23,074 nucleotides of DNA from Ichthyophonus hoferi (lineage: Eukaryota; Opisthokonta; Ichthyosporea; Ichthyophonida; Ichthyophonidae): positions 10,391-33,464 of the forward strand of contig NAOQ01000693.1 in NCBI GenBank assembly GCA_002751075.1, in the 5' to 3' direction. Shown in pieces: positions 8,691 to 17,930 of the stretch. Below the pieces are notes generated by a model. That model saw only the letters and a list, made by a program, of their open reading frames with translations. It did not search any database and was not told where the DNA came from. Position 1 is the stretch's first letter; the number at the start of each line of letters is the position of its first letter. Made by a program: the position numbers and the translations under genes.

Positions 8691-9880
8691 GAACATCAGA
8701 TAGAGATTCAGGAGCAGCTAACTATCAATTTTTGATGTGATGATGTGTTCATGTTTAAAATATAGCATAGTATGATTATTAATGATAATAATCAATCTAT
8801 GCCAATTATCTCATTCTGTTGTGTTGTGCAGGACCCGGCTTGTCTTGGGAATAGTGATTTAATTTATATGACTGTAAAACTCTTATCTGGGCACGTTCAT
8901 GTCCTTTAGAAAAAGCATGGTCATATATGCACTTATAGTAATTCAAGTTGTTCCTTTTTTTGCCTGACATATATACAGTTTAACTCTACCTGCTGCTGTT
9001 GGTATTGGAGCTTGTTCTCGCCATATATATGTCACTGGCACTTGTGCTCAGTCTTTGCTGTTTGGTATGTTTGGCTGGCTCACAATTTCTTATAGTTTTG
9101 ATTGGCTGGTGTAATTATATAGCCTCTACCTATGTCAAGCACGGGCTGCTCTATTCACCATTCCTTCAAATCATTTCAATGTGTTACTATCATCTCGGGG
9201 GTATTCATCAGTTATCAGTTAATCTCACCAGGGCTGTATAGTCAATAAAGTAAAAAGCTACAAGTATAGCAGGCTTATCAATGCTGCATGTAGTGGTAAT
9301 ACACACAATGACTATGACCATGGCCACTGCACAAACTAAGCCCTTCTTTACTCCAGTTAGGTGAAACATAGTCTGTATTTCAAGACATTTGTTCAAGATA
9401 CACATGATTTTCCTGCTCACTACACTTTTACAGCTCTTTTTTTATTATTGAATATTATATTCGTTTATTACTAAAGACAAAAGACAACCATTTTCCAGTT
9501 AAGTTTAATTAAGAATTTTCGTCAATGCTAACAATTCAATCAACTTAAAATAAATTAGAGCAAATCCCTACAGCCAAGCAAATGACTCGTCTATTTTTAA
9601 GTCCTTAAAGCTAGACTCGTTGGTTAATATTCTATCCGGGCAAATTTTGATCTAAACTGGCTTTTGAACTAAAGAAATATATATGTAGATATAGGGTTTA
9701 ATACAATAATAAAGACACATGAATTGTTTATACACAGAACTGTTCGGACGCGCACAAAGAACACGTTTCCAACTTACAAATTGTTCTAAAAGCTAAAAAT
9801 TTTTATCAAAGACACATACACTTTGAGCAACATTGTTACCCATAAGAATGCTAGGCCATCATCTGTAGGAACTTCATTTT
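8691..9880. other. Interior of the inverted pair, left part: no supported gene
   Basis: There is a hydrophobic open frame at 8999-9241 (plus), overlapped by another at 9208-9420 (minus). Both begin at non-ATG codons, and they resemble AT-rich chance frames. No catalytic motif for a transposase, RT or recombinase is visible. Confidence 0.45.
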
Positions 9881-10027
9881 CTAGGGTCTTGACTTGACAG
9901 CTACTTGTGACTTCTTAATCTGTCTCATGACACTCATAGACAAGGTGTTCACTGTTTTCACTAAAGGTGTTATATCTTTTTTTAAAAAAACCTCTGCTAA
10001 CTGTTGGAGCAGAGCTAGGGTTAGCAT
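9881..10027 (-). CDS. Small ORF, 48 residues, helical and basic
   Basis: The frame starts at ATG (10027-10025) with MLTLALLQQLAEVF and ends ...MRQIKKSQVAVKSRP before TAG. The middle (KDITPLVKTVNTLSMSVM) is an amphipathic helix-like stretch with regularly spaced Leu/Val, and the tail is basic. Composition looks more like protein than the surrounding DNA, but 48 codons are too few to be sure. It lies inside the inverted LTR-like pair and may be the end of a decayed element protein. The minus-strand piece at 15798-15992 begins with a loosely similar IDPLIKQLKANT. No family is recognised. Confidence 0.3.
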   Translation of the reverse strand: MLTLALLQQLAEVFLKKDITPLVKTVNTLSMSVMRQIKKSQVAVKSRP

Positions 10028-10149
10028 TAGGGTTTGCTATTTTATGGTACGATGCTGACTTTTACAGTTATTGGGAACTATAATTTTTTGATGCCAATAA
10101 GCACCGCTATACGAGAATTATTTCATTATGTAGTTTGTTAATCAATTGT

Positions 10150-10800
10150 AATAAGACTGCCTATTCAACTAGACATGAACCCCCTTTGTTGCATTATATG
10201 GTCTTAGAGATAGGACTGGTATCTTTGTACGGAGTTCTATCTGGCTGTTGCCGTAGGGTAAAGGGAGGCTAAGGCTCTAGCTAGCCGCTCTGGAATCTCC
10301 CTCTGTTGATTAATATCAGAATCTGTACGTAGAAAAATTGCAGTGGCCCACAACCTTACATAGAGTTTGCTATAGGGTTATGGGCCCAGCAAGCTTCTAT
10401 TGAGCAACTCTGCTACGCACAGGATAACGAGTCTCAGGCCATTCAGGATAGGCATCAACTCAACGTTCTGGAATACAGCAAATGTCCCGCTCCCGTCCCT
10501 TCGTCCACCGGAACAGCAATTTTAACAACAAAGGAAAAAACTCCAGTCAATTCCCTCACACCTTCCTTTTTCGGAAATTTGCCGAACAGAGCCCGTCACC
10601 ATTACAGACTCCATTGATTATGCAAACATTGGATCACGTCATTTCTACTGTTCACAAATAATATGACCCTGATAACAGAGTGGTGCACGAAAGACAAACG
10701 GGGATATGCCCAACAGTAACAATTTTTTCAAACCTGAGAGAAAGCCTAATAGCAATAAGCTTTCCTAAGTACGAAACAAATTTCATTATGATTTCCACCT
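10150..10800 (+). pseudogene. Degenerate coding sequence of unclear family
   Basis: This stretch is richer in GC than its surroundings and has several long open stretches in different plus frames. One contains SRSRPFVHRNSNFNNKGKN, an Arg/Ser/Asn-rich linker of the kind found near the end of retroelement gag proteins. The minus strand is also open over 10209-10380 (with PERLARALASLYP), so strand is not settled. It is probably a decayed element gene inside the inverted pair. No enzyme motif is seen. It is treated as a fossil. Confidence 0.3.
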
Positions 10801-11269
10801 TATAAATTACATTAACTATAAAATAGTAGTGGATTGTAATCGAAACAAAAGTATCCACAATTTTGGGAAACGCCGAGAGGACTTGCAACAAACCAAACAA
10901 CAACAGAACAACACGGGAATTCTAAGCCTCCACAGTCAATCCGTCAACAATCCCACCATCCTGTTCACATATACGCATTCATTGACACTATAACAAAATG
11001 CCACCCATGAAAGGTCGTAGAGACCCACAATGAATGTCCGCACGCATGCAAACGAGGCATCAACCAATAGAATTTGAGTTATGTTATCATTCATTCAGAG
11101 TTAAAAATCTTGTAGCGCGAGAGCCTCCCCGGCACACATAACAACCCCCGCGTGCCGAGTAGATGTACATTACCGATATAGGCAAATATATATGTAGCCC
11201 CATTATACAACACCAAATTGGCGGCCCCGAAGCCTGTGGTCAAGTTACTAGATAGCCATAATTAATATA
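10801..11269. other. Interior of the inverted pair, right part
   Basis: No supported gene. On the minus strand, just inside the right arm, AATTTGGTGTTGTATAATGGGG (11213-11192) partly resembles a tRNA-Leu-type primer-binding site (TGGTGT...TGGG) at the position expected if the right arm is a 5' LTR. This is weak. Confidence 0.3.
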
Positions 11270-11910
11270 TAGAAGCTTTTAGCTTCTTACTTGGCGATGT
11301 GTTTTTTATATATAATAACTGTAATCCAGTTGTGGCTATGTGTACGTAGTTATGATATTACTATCAGAAGAATCAACATCCGATTCAACCAGCCGGCTTT
11401 CTAATTAGGCACGGTTCCAGATACGTGAACAACTCGAATCACAATTAAAAATTCATAAATTGAGTGAGCAGGGAACGCCTAATTAGATTGAACTATTTGA
11501 TCTTTGAGCTGAGTAAACTAAGGAATTCGAACATTATCTAGATACGTGCATCAGCACTTATTTTACTCCAGGTACGACTGGAATCGCCTACAAGGATCTA
11601 GATTATCTATTTCAACTTCTTCGACACCTATTGTAAAAAAACATAAAGCACATAAATTGAGCACAGAATACTTATGGCTGAGAACAGTGTTTATTTTTAG
11701 TTGTTTTTCGTTCCGTTTACTTTCCCAACTTTTATTTTTCGCGGGCTTTGATTTTAGCAGTATTCATTAATGTAAATGGGGCCGATTGTGAAAATTGTTA
11801 TTGGCTAATGCAACTCACAAAAGATCACTAAGGTCCACTAGAATCTTCTGATCTTATCTCGATAATCTTATATATTAACGTGCCTTCATCTGGATAGCTC
11901 ATTGGGTAAT
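11270..11910 (-). repeat. Right arm of long inverted repeat pair (LTR-like)
   Basis: This is the reverse-complement partner of 8211-8690 (see there for shared words). It carries about 190 extra bases between about 11360 and 11560. That extra piece includes a compact element with inverted ends (11401-11486). The arms face inward across about 2.6 kb, unlike the direct repeats of a normal LTR element. Options are a large terminal-inverted-repeat element, a DIRS-like inverted-LTR element, or two separate LTR insertions in opposite orientations. Confidence 0.65.
11401..11486. repeat. 86-bp palindromic-ended insert in the right arm
   Basis: CTAATTAGGC at 11401-11410 is perfectly mirrored by GCCTAATTAG at 11477-11486. 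The similarity continues inward (ACGGTTCC against GGGAAC). It falls inside sequence absent from the left arm, so it may be a tiny MITE-like insertion or part of one. Confidence 0.45.
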
Positions 11911-13205
11911 TTACCCAGTTGTAAGTGCTCGTTATTCGTTATTCAGCATACTCCTGTGTAATGATATGTCAATTCAACTGGTTAAGAAAGTTATGCTACT
12001 AACTAATATTAGACTGTACTAGACTGTACGTTTCATAATCCGTTTTTTTATAGGAACTTCGACTGAACTACGCGCTCGTTTGCAGTTAGTGGTCTTGTGG
12101 TTGCAACATTTAGTAATGACCGCACGGTCCGTCACAATCTGTCGCACTCGGATCTAAACCATGCTGATTATATTTGCCAATTCACACGGCCTTGCCTTGT
12201 TGCCAATTATGTATTAATATATTTATTACTTGGTTAATGTTTATATTATGACGTCATTTAATCAAATGAGACATACAATGGCTCGCCAAGGTGACGCACA
12301 ACTAAAAACTTGGACTTGTGGCAGAATTGATCTAAGCTAAGTCAATTGAATTATTAAGCACAAATCGAATTAGTAATAGTAACATAATGATTGATAGCTA
12401 GGTTACTAACCCCGTGGAATTCACAACTTGAAAGTGACTGGCTATATGTAGTATGAATGTATAAGTAAATAAATTGAAAGATAAATCATTACATACCCTG
12501 AATATGATATAATTCTATAATTTGCTCTTTGCTCTTTGGGGATATTCTTTTTAAAATTAATATATAAAATGGGAATAAATAATATAACTAAATAACTAAG
12601 ATATAAGATATAAATACCGTACAATTATGTTCACAAGTTTGCTTTCACAATTCCTGTCGCACTATCATATTGCCCAATCAAAACTTAATCAGACTATCCC
12701 CAAAGATAAAACTTCGCAACATTCAAACCCACACAAAATTCGGTATACTTAATTAAAGACTTGATTTATCCAAACCTAATTTTTTACAAAATGATTTATT
12801 CATATATGTTGGAATTAAGCTCTTCACTGCGTTTAGATAGATTATCTTCTGTTTTTGTTACCACTTTTCTTACATTCGGTTATAGTTGCCTATTAAGGTC
12901 AGTAGGAGGTAGTTGCAAAACTACAACCAATTAAGTAGAACCTTAAAACATAGAAGTATTTGGTCTATCCCCAATATCCCAATACATAAATATTTTTTTC
13001 CAAAACAATAATAAAGAAACCTGTTTATCATGTTAATTAGCTATTTGCGGTTTTTCAATTGTCAACTTTACATTATATTTTTTTTGATTCCCAAGTGGTA
13101 TAAATTTATCCTCCGGATTCTTTCTTAAAAGGTCAACTAGTCAAGTCGGATACAGTCAAACCATTAGAGAAAACTTGCATAGTGCTTACATATTATTACA
13201 GTGGT
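11911..13205. other. AT-rich region, no supported gene
   Basis: The only notable frame is a 56-codon plus-strand opening without an ATG start (12067-12237, with FSNDRTVRHNLSHSDLNHAD). It may be a chance frame. A small perfect hairpin (GTAGTT/AACTAC) occurs near 12910. Nothing else is recognised. Confidence 0.45.
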
Positions 13206-13212
13206 TTAGATT

Positions 13213-13404
13213 GTGGTTATTATTCAGACTGCAAATTGCAAGGTAGGAGGTAAAAAAGCGTCTCTAAATCCAGAACAATCGTGTCCTATATGCAGAACTA
13301 GCAATGGTTTTAGATTGCCCTTTACTTATTGGAAACTATTCATAACAAGTAGAAGAAGACATGCACGACATACATCAAATAGAATTCTGTACAACAGATA
13401 CTAA
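13213..13404 (+). CDS. Possible small basic Cys-containing ORF
   Basis: This is an open frame of 63 codons without ATG (GTG first), ending TAA. The product contains CKVGGKK, then SCPICRTSNGFRLPFTYW, then a very basic stretch (SRRRHARHTSNR). The CPIC pair and basic tail recall small zinc-binding or nucleic-acid-binding modules, but one Cys pair is not enough for a call. It could be an exon; an acceptor-like TTACAG lies upstream at about 13196-13201. It sits about 130 bases before the promoter of the 135-residue gene. The chance of spurious coding is high. Confidence 0.25.
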   Translation: MVIIQTANCKVGGKKASLNPEQSCPICRTSNGFRLPFTYWKLFITSRRRHARHTSNRILYNRY

Positions 13405-13530
13405 AAAAGACACCAATTCTATTTCCAAAAAATATATTTTGCGTAATTCGTATAACTGCACTAAACAATATATATATTTTTATAATCCCATTTAATCTAG
13501 GGGGCATTCAATATAAATGATCAATATACT

Positions 13531-13640
13531 ATTGGCTAGTAATATGTAAATTATTGGTGATTGGTTACTTGACGCAGCTGCCTATTTTACTACTTTGTGG
13601 CGGGTTATATATAGTGGCTCATTGTTTTATCCGTCAGAAG
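13531..13640 (+). promoter_or_regulatory. Candidate core promoter of the 135-residue gene
   Basis: Inverted CCAAT words (ATTGGCT at 13532, then ATTGG twice near 13553-13564) are followed by TATATATAG (13606-13614) and an initiator-like TCAG (13634-13637). The start of the TATA lies about 30 bases before the A of the initiator, the standard spacing for a TATA-driven RNA polymerase II start. Predicted transcription would leave a leader of about 220 bases before the ATG at 13859. Confidence 0.5.
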
Positions 13641-13858
13641 TATTTTATGGGGCATTGTTTAGTTTATGTTGTTAAGCGACTTACTCTACGAGGGAAAACG
13701 TTAAACCGTCTTTTGTATATACTATGAACAAATATTTCAGTAGTATATACTCTTATATAATCATTTCAATTTATAGTGCAATTATTACAAAAATTGCAGT
13801 GTAATATAATACATAAAAAACGATTGTCTAACGTGAAGGGAATCCTACATATATCATA

Positions 13859-14266
13859 ATGGCAACATATTACAACAATATACAAGATGGAGAAGAAGCG
13901 GCTTGGCCAACGGCTGGCAGATATCAATCAAAACGACGTCAACTCTCACTAGAAATAACATTGATTTTGGTAGCGATAATGCTAATAATGATTATCGTTG
14001 CATTTTGGGGTTTAGTTATATTAGACCACCCGCCAATTATTGCACCTAGTCGGGAAGAGCGCACAGATAGCGAAAGAGCACTCAAGAAAATAATAGATGA
14101 TATATTAGCAGATACTCCTTACAACATTAACAACATAAATATGAAAGATGGAGCCATAATGTTTAACAGTCAATATAATAATCATACTCAGAAGCTTACA
14201 TATGCCAGTGAGGTAATAATGGATGCCATACAACGCGCCGTAGCCAAATGGAGAGGAATAGAATGA
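13859..14266 (+). CDS. Unrecognised single-pass membrane protein, 135 residues
   Basis: This is the best gene candidate outside the retroelements: ATG start, TGA stop, codon use and composition distinct from the AT-rich flanks. Residues 1-30 are polar and end in a basic patch (RYQSKRRQ). Residues about 31-55 are one strong hydrophobic helix (ITLILVAIMLIMIIVAFWGL). Residues 56-70 are Pro- and Arg/Glu-rich (DHPPIIAPSREERTD). Residues 70-135 form a mixed, probably helical domain with an N-H-T glycosylation sequon at about 108 and an amphipathic end (VIMDAIQRAVAKWRG). Basic residues before the helix predict a cytosolic N-terminus and an exterior or lumenal C-terminal domain, a type II signal-anchor layout. 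There is no Cys and no catalytic motif. A TATA/initiator promoter lies upstream. No homologue is recognised; it may be a host orphan gene or a captured viral membrane protein. The size is complete if intronless. Confidence 0.6.
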   Translation: MATYYNNIQDGEEAAWPTAGRYQSKRRQLSLEITLILVAIMLIMIIVAFWGLVILDHPPIIAPSREERTDSERALKKIIDDILADTPYNINNINMKDGAIMFNSQYNNHTQKLTYASEVIMDAIQRAVAKWRGIE

Positions 14267-14349
14267 AATGCTTCTTGAAATTTAAGTTCTTTTAAAAAAA
14301 TTATTATATATATGTATGCAAATATTTGCTTATAATTATAATTTTAATT

Positions 14350-14538
14350 ATGGCTTTAAAATTATATAGATACTCCCACTATCTAGCTACCTTCTATCCA
14401 GTTTTTTTTTCAACCAAAATCCGATTTCAGTTTAACAAAACACTGTTATACATATACTGGATTACTCCAATGATTGCTTTTTTAAAAAACTTTTATCATA
14501 ATATAACTCAACGTGAAAATTTAAAATCATTAATATAG
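14350..14538 (+). CDS. Possible small hydrophobic/basic ORF, 62 residues
   Basis: The frame starts at ATG 14350 (MALKLYRYSHYLATFYPVFF) and ends ...ITQRENLKSLI before TAG, 84 bases after the 135-residue gene. It is rich in Phe, Tyr, Ile and Lys, as chance frames in AT-rich DNA tend to be. It could contain one membrane helix (LYIYWITPMIAFL). Proximity to the preceding gene and a hairpin right after its stop are the only support. Confidence 0.2.
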   Translation: MALKLYRYSHYLATFYPVFFSTKIRFQFNKTLLYIYWITPMIAFLKNFYHNITQRENLKSLI

Positions 14539-14540
14539 TA

Positions 14541-14553
14541 GGAGGTTTCCTCC
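14541..14553 (+). other. Small GC hairpin after the 14350-14538 frame
   Basis: GGAGG TTT CCTCC forms a perfect 5-bp stem in AT-rich surroundings, immediately after the TAG. Hairpins at gene ends are used as 3'-end signals in some large DNA viruses and by bacteria. Here it may be chance. Confidence 0.3.
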
Positions 14554-14559
14554 CTAGCT

Positions 14560-15790
14560 AATTAGGTTTATATTTTCCCCAATACCTATCTTCTATTTAA
14601 CATTTAAAAGTAAAATTAAATACTAAGCTGAATCAACCATTGTATCTGCGATCTACGTCCTTGTATGTGTGTGCATATAAGATTAAGTAAGGCTTTGATA
14701 GGCTAACGATTCTATTTAAAAATTACCAATAGGGAGAAATAATGATAGAATTATATGTACTATACTGTGCAGGATCAAAGATAAATAATAATAATGGTCA
14801 TTTGATATAGTACTAGTAATAGAAGGAGATAATAGTATAAATAATAGATAGAACGAATAATAATGTTAAGTGATACAGAGTTAATTATGGTCGTTATTGC
14901 ATATAGGAGTTAAAAATATTTTATATATTAATAGTAGTTTTTTATTTTATATATTGCTAAGATGGTAAAAGTATAAGGAAAGCATAACATGCCTTGTCTT
15001 TATTTTAGCTGTTACCTGACAAGGACGCGTTTCAGATGGCAGACTAATGGAAACCCCGTATCTACCATGTCGTGGTTAATGTGAATTATTCTAAATACGT
15101 GATGGTGATGTAGTGGAACTAAATTTGGATCAAACTGTATGGCTAATATAGTGTACAGGAATCAATGACAATCTGAATCATTACTGGGTAGGCTTGGTAG
15201 ATAATCTCTACTACTCCATTGGTAGCAGATGATATATTAATAGTATATATGTTATATTATATTTAATTAATTAAGGAATCATTGTAATGTATTACAAATG
15301 CTCCAACATATAGAATTCGTATTAAGGAAGTAATATTATAAGGTTATGTAGGTGTTAGCATGTTGTACTGGACTGAAACCCAATTAAATAGCGCTTATAG
15401 TAGGAAATAATATATATTCAATTTGATTGGGTGGCAAACTTTAATTGATTTATACATATAGCCAGATATAGAAATAATTAAATAGAGTAATATAATATTT
15501 TAGATAATTGAAATTTTTACATTTTTTAAATCGATACTGGGATTAGTTGTAACGTATTTCTATTTTAATAACTAGTATATGTCTATGCATGTCTAATCAA
15601 GAAGCGTGCTTTAGTAACAGTAGTAACTACCAGCATTATGTTCTAGTTATTATTTTCATTTGTTATATCTATTAAATTATTGTAGTGTAGTTATCATAAT
15701 CGATTTCAGCCTGTGTAGCATCTATCTCGGTTATATTCAGGGTGGCGGCCGACTATTTCCAATAGAAAATTTAGAATAAAAACTGTGCGG
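14560..15790. other. Very AT-rich region, no supported gene
   Basis: Both strands are stop-rich, with purine-biased simple stretches (near 14780-14870). A 31-codon frame near 14991-15086 is too short to call. No repeat shared with the rest of the window was found. Confidence 0.5.
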
Positions 15791-15797
15791 CTTTTTT

Positions 15798-15992
15798 TCA
15801 GTACCACCTGTCGTAATCTGGGTTGTCATAATTAGAGTCTCCCTCTTGATCTACGGTGGTACGTTTCTTTGTTCCACTAGTCTCAGAACTGGAACCCAAG
15901 TTTGTGTTCTGGGCTTTGGGAGACGAATTGTCTCCCTCCAAATGGCTAGATACTACAGTATTAGCTTTCAGTTGTTTTATTAATGGATCAAT
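15798..15992 (-). CDS. C-terminal coding piece with an acidic, aromatic tail
   Basis: On the minus strand 64 codons are open up to TGA (15800-15798). They begin IDPLIKQLKANTVVSSH, pass through a Ser/Asn/Thr/Gly-rich linker (NTNLGSSSETSGTKKRTT) and end DNPDYDRWY. Composition (balanced codons, higher GC than flanks, polar low-complexity linker, charged end) looks like a real protein C-terminus. There is no ATG; upstream lie stops, or possibly an acceptor-like ATAG. The copia LTR fragment at 16085 lies about 90 bases further upstream, so the rest may be lost to insertions. The family is unknown: host exon or element protein. Confidence 0.4.
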   Translation of the reverse strand: MDPLIKQLKANTVVSSHLEGDNSSPKAQNTNLGSSSETSGTKKRTTVDQEGDSNYDNPDYDRWY

Positions 15993-16084
15993 CTATTATA
16001 TTGGAGGATATTGGGTAACTAATTAATCCTGAACCACTCTATTTTAAGTACCTACGATTAAAACTACAATCGCGATTAACGATC

Positions 16085-16236
16085 TTGTAACGGTGATTAA
16101 TTAATAATTTGACAATCCTCGCCTGATGCGCTTGTTGCTAGAACTTCGGTTGACCTACGTGTGGAATGGTATAGCAAAGTTCATACGGCCCGTAGTGTGG
16201 GATACATTAACCAGGATAGTTATAAAATATTTTGGA
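16085..16236 (-). repeat. Reversed fragment of the copia LTR family
   Basis: It matches 2545-2686 in the same orientation: GATGCGCTTGTTGCTAGA, GTTGACCTACGTGTGGAATG, and AAATATTTTGGACA at the end. It therefore contains the outer 150 bases of an LTR whose TGTCC edge lies at 16236, reading leftward. Similarity fades below 16085. It abuts the 5' side of copia 2 in the opposite orientation, so it is not that element's own 5' LTR. Confidence 0.75.
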
Positions 16237-16339
16237 CACAAGTCAATCAAGCCATTATAGACAAAAAACACATTACTCTCTGGTCCTCCCAACAACAGGA
16301 GCTTAACACTTGAAGGGAACAGGAATTCAATGCACTGCA

Positions 16340-17150
16340 CAAGGAAATGTGCCTCCAATATGAAAAGGTTAACACTCAGTTGGAGGCCACCCAACTAATG
16401 CTTCAGCAGCAACGTGCTAAAAAGACAATGGCACAAACAGCGGCAACTTTAACTACTGAGCGTGCAGCTCACCATGTAACAAACCTAGCCCCTGAGAGGG
16501 AATCTCAACAGAATGCAACTCTAGTGACTGAGTGAACAGCTTAACAAGTGGCAACTCAAGCCACCTGGGACACAGCTCAAAAAGTGGCCAATCAAGCAGT
16601 TGAACAAGTAACTCAACACGCTCAACAGCAATTGCAAATGTTAACTACTAAACTTGCAGTACAATGAAAGGCCATGCAAGCTACTGAACAAACAGCACAG
16701 CAGAACACTGACTTAGCCACAGAACACACAAAACAACAAGTGGCAACTTTAACTGCAGAACTTGCTGCCCAACAATATGCCATGCAAGCTGCTGAACGGA
16801 CAGCACAATATAGCACTACCTTAGCCGTAGAACACACAAAGCAACAAGTCATAACCTTAACCACAGAACTTGCTGCACAATGAGAGGTTACGCAAACTGC
16901 TAAATGGACAGCTCACCACAACTTTATTTTAACCCCAGAAGATGCAAAATCAAAACATGTACCCCAAACTGCTGACCAAACAACAGTCTAAGAGCAATGG
17001 ACAACCCATACACAGGCTGATCAGCATTCCCTCACTGGGAATCCCCACGGGGACCATCCAGCAGTGGTTGTCCTGGTAGACCAAGAGGATCAGCATCCCC
17101 TCACTAAGCATTCCTACAATGAGCACCTAGTGGTGGTGGAATTCCTCCAC
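16340..17150 (+). pseudogene. Copia 2 gag N-terminal region with 36-residue coiled-coil repeats
   Basis: The sequence is dominated by Gln/Ala/Thr-rich heptad-like units. Two units of 108 bases are clear at about 16674-16890: MQATEQTAQQNTDLATEHTK followed by QQVATLTAELAAQ, then MQAAERTAQYSTTLAVEHTK followed by QQVITLTTELAAQ. More diverged units lie before them (from about 16390). A helical oligomerisation array of this sort is not usual for copia gag, which normally opens with a compact globular domain. A Pro/His/Gln-rich stretch follows. It is a fossil part of 16237-22290. Confidence 0.6.
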
Positions 17151-17159
17151 CCTCATTTA

Positions 17160-17930
17160 TAGGACCATTTCAATTACTAGAACTGTCTAGATTGAACCAG
17201 GACAAATACAATTTTAGGCCTATAGGCATGTCATTGGCCTTTGGATCTTTAAATAATCTACACGTGATATATACCCTATCAACATATGCCCTTAAGATCT
17301 GGCACTATTTACTCAACTAGAGTTATGTGGGAAACGTTATATGCTTGAACCAACTCCCACAGAAAGGATCAATGCTACACTTGTTGTCTACTCCATTCCC
17401 CAGGATGAACATCTTACTTATCATTACTTCAACACTTCTGTAGACCAACTTTCATAGGAATACACTGGACTTATGGGTTTCAATAATTGCAAATATATGT
17501 ATGATAAAATTGTTCTCCTCATTTAAACCTATAGGGACACAGCGGATACTCTAGTCAGTAACAGCTATGATAAGCTACTCAAATTGAAATGCGCGATTAA
17601 TTAATTAGGCTCTTTTGCTATTATTTGGTACAGAATCTCATATGCAAGATTACATGACTCCATCCATGCAATGCCACCACTAGCCATCACAGTCACCACC
17701 ATGAAGATACTTTGTATGAATAGAAATTATCATGGCATGGCGCAATCAACAATATCCGATTGCACCAAGTTACCTATCCTAAGTGGCATGTCTTTTTGTG
17801 TGGGTGTAAAAAAATGAGAACACATGCTAGGTGTCCAGGAGAGAACAATGACGGGCACTTTTCTTTCAGAAACTGCCTACAACAAGAAGAGTAATGACCA
17901 ATCAAAAAGGATTACAACAACAAAACAATG
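17160..17930 (+). pseudogene. Copia 2 gag core and Cys/His segment
   Basis: Eroded plus-strand sequence with short gag-like blocks. Near 17790-17880 there is a Cys/His-rich stretch of the CGCKKMRTHARCPG type, at the position where gag zinc-binding segments precede the protease. Assignment is by position and composition. Confidence 0.5.

Noticed and set aside
8999-9420. Hydrophobic frames on both strands
   Set aside because: They lack ATG starts, overlap each other, and have compositions expected of AT-rich DNA read by chance.
12442-12624. Minus-strand Ile/Tyr-rich frame
   Set aside because: Low-complexity AT-rich translation with no promoter, motif or conserved partner.
13671-13675. TTAAG word upstream of the 135-residue gene, as a baculovirus-type late promoter
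   Set aside because: A five-base word is uninformative in AT-rich DNA, and the TATA/initiator pair explains the start better.
16155-16394. Minus-strand frame across the LTR fragment and copia 2 gag
   Set aside because: It spans a junction between two unrelated repeat pieces and is antisense to gag.
16622-16864. Cys/Val-rich minus-strand frame
   Set aside because: It is the reverse translation of the Gln/Ala/Thr repeat array in copia 2 gag; its regularity comes from the repeat.
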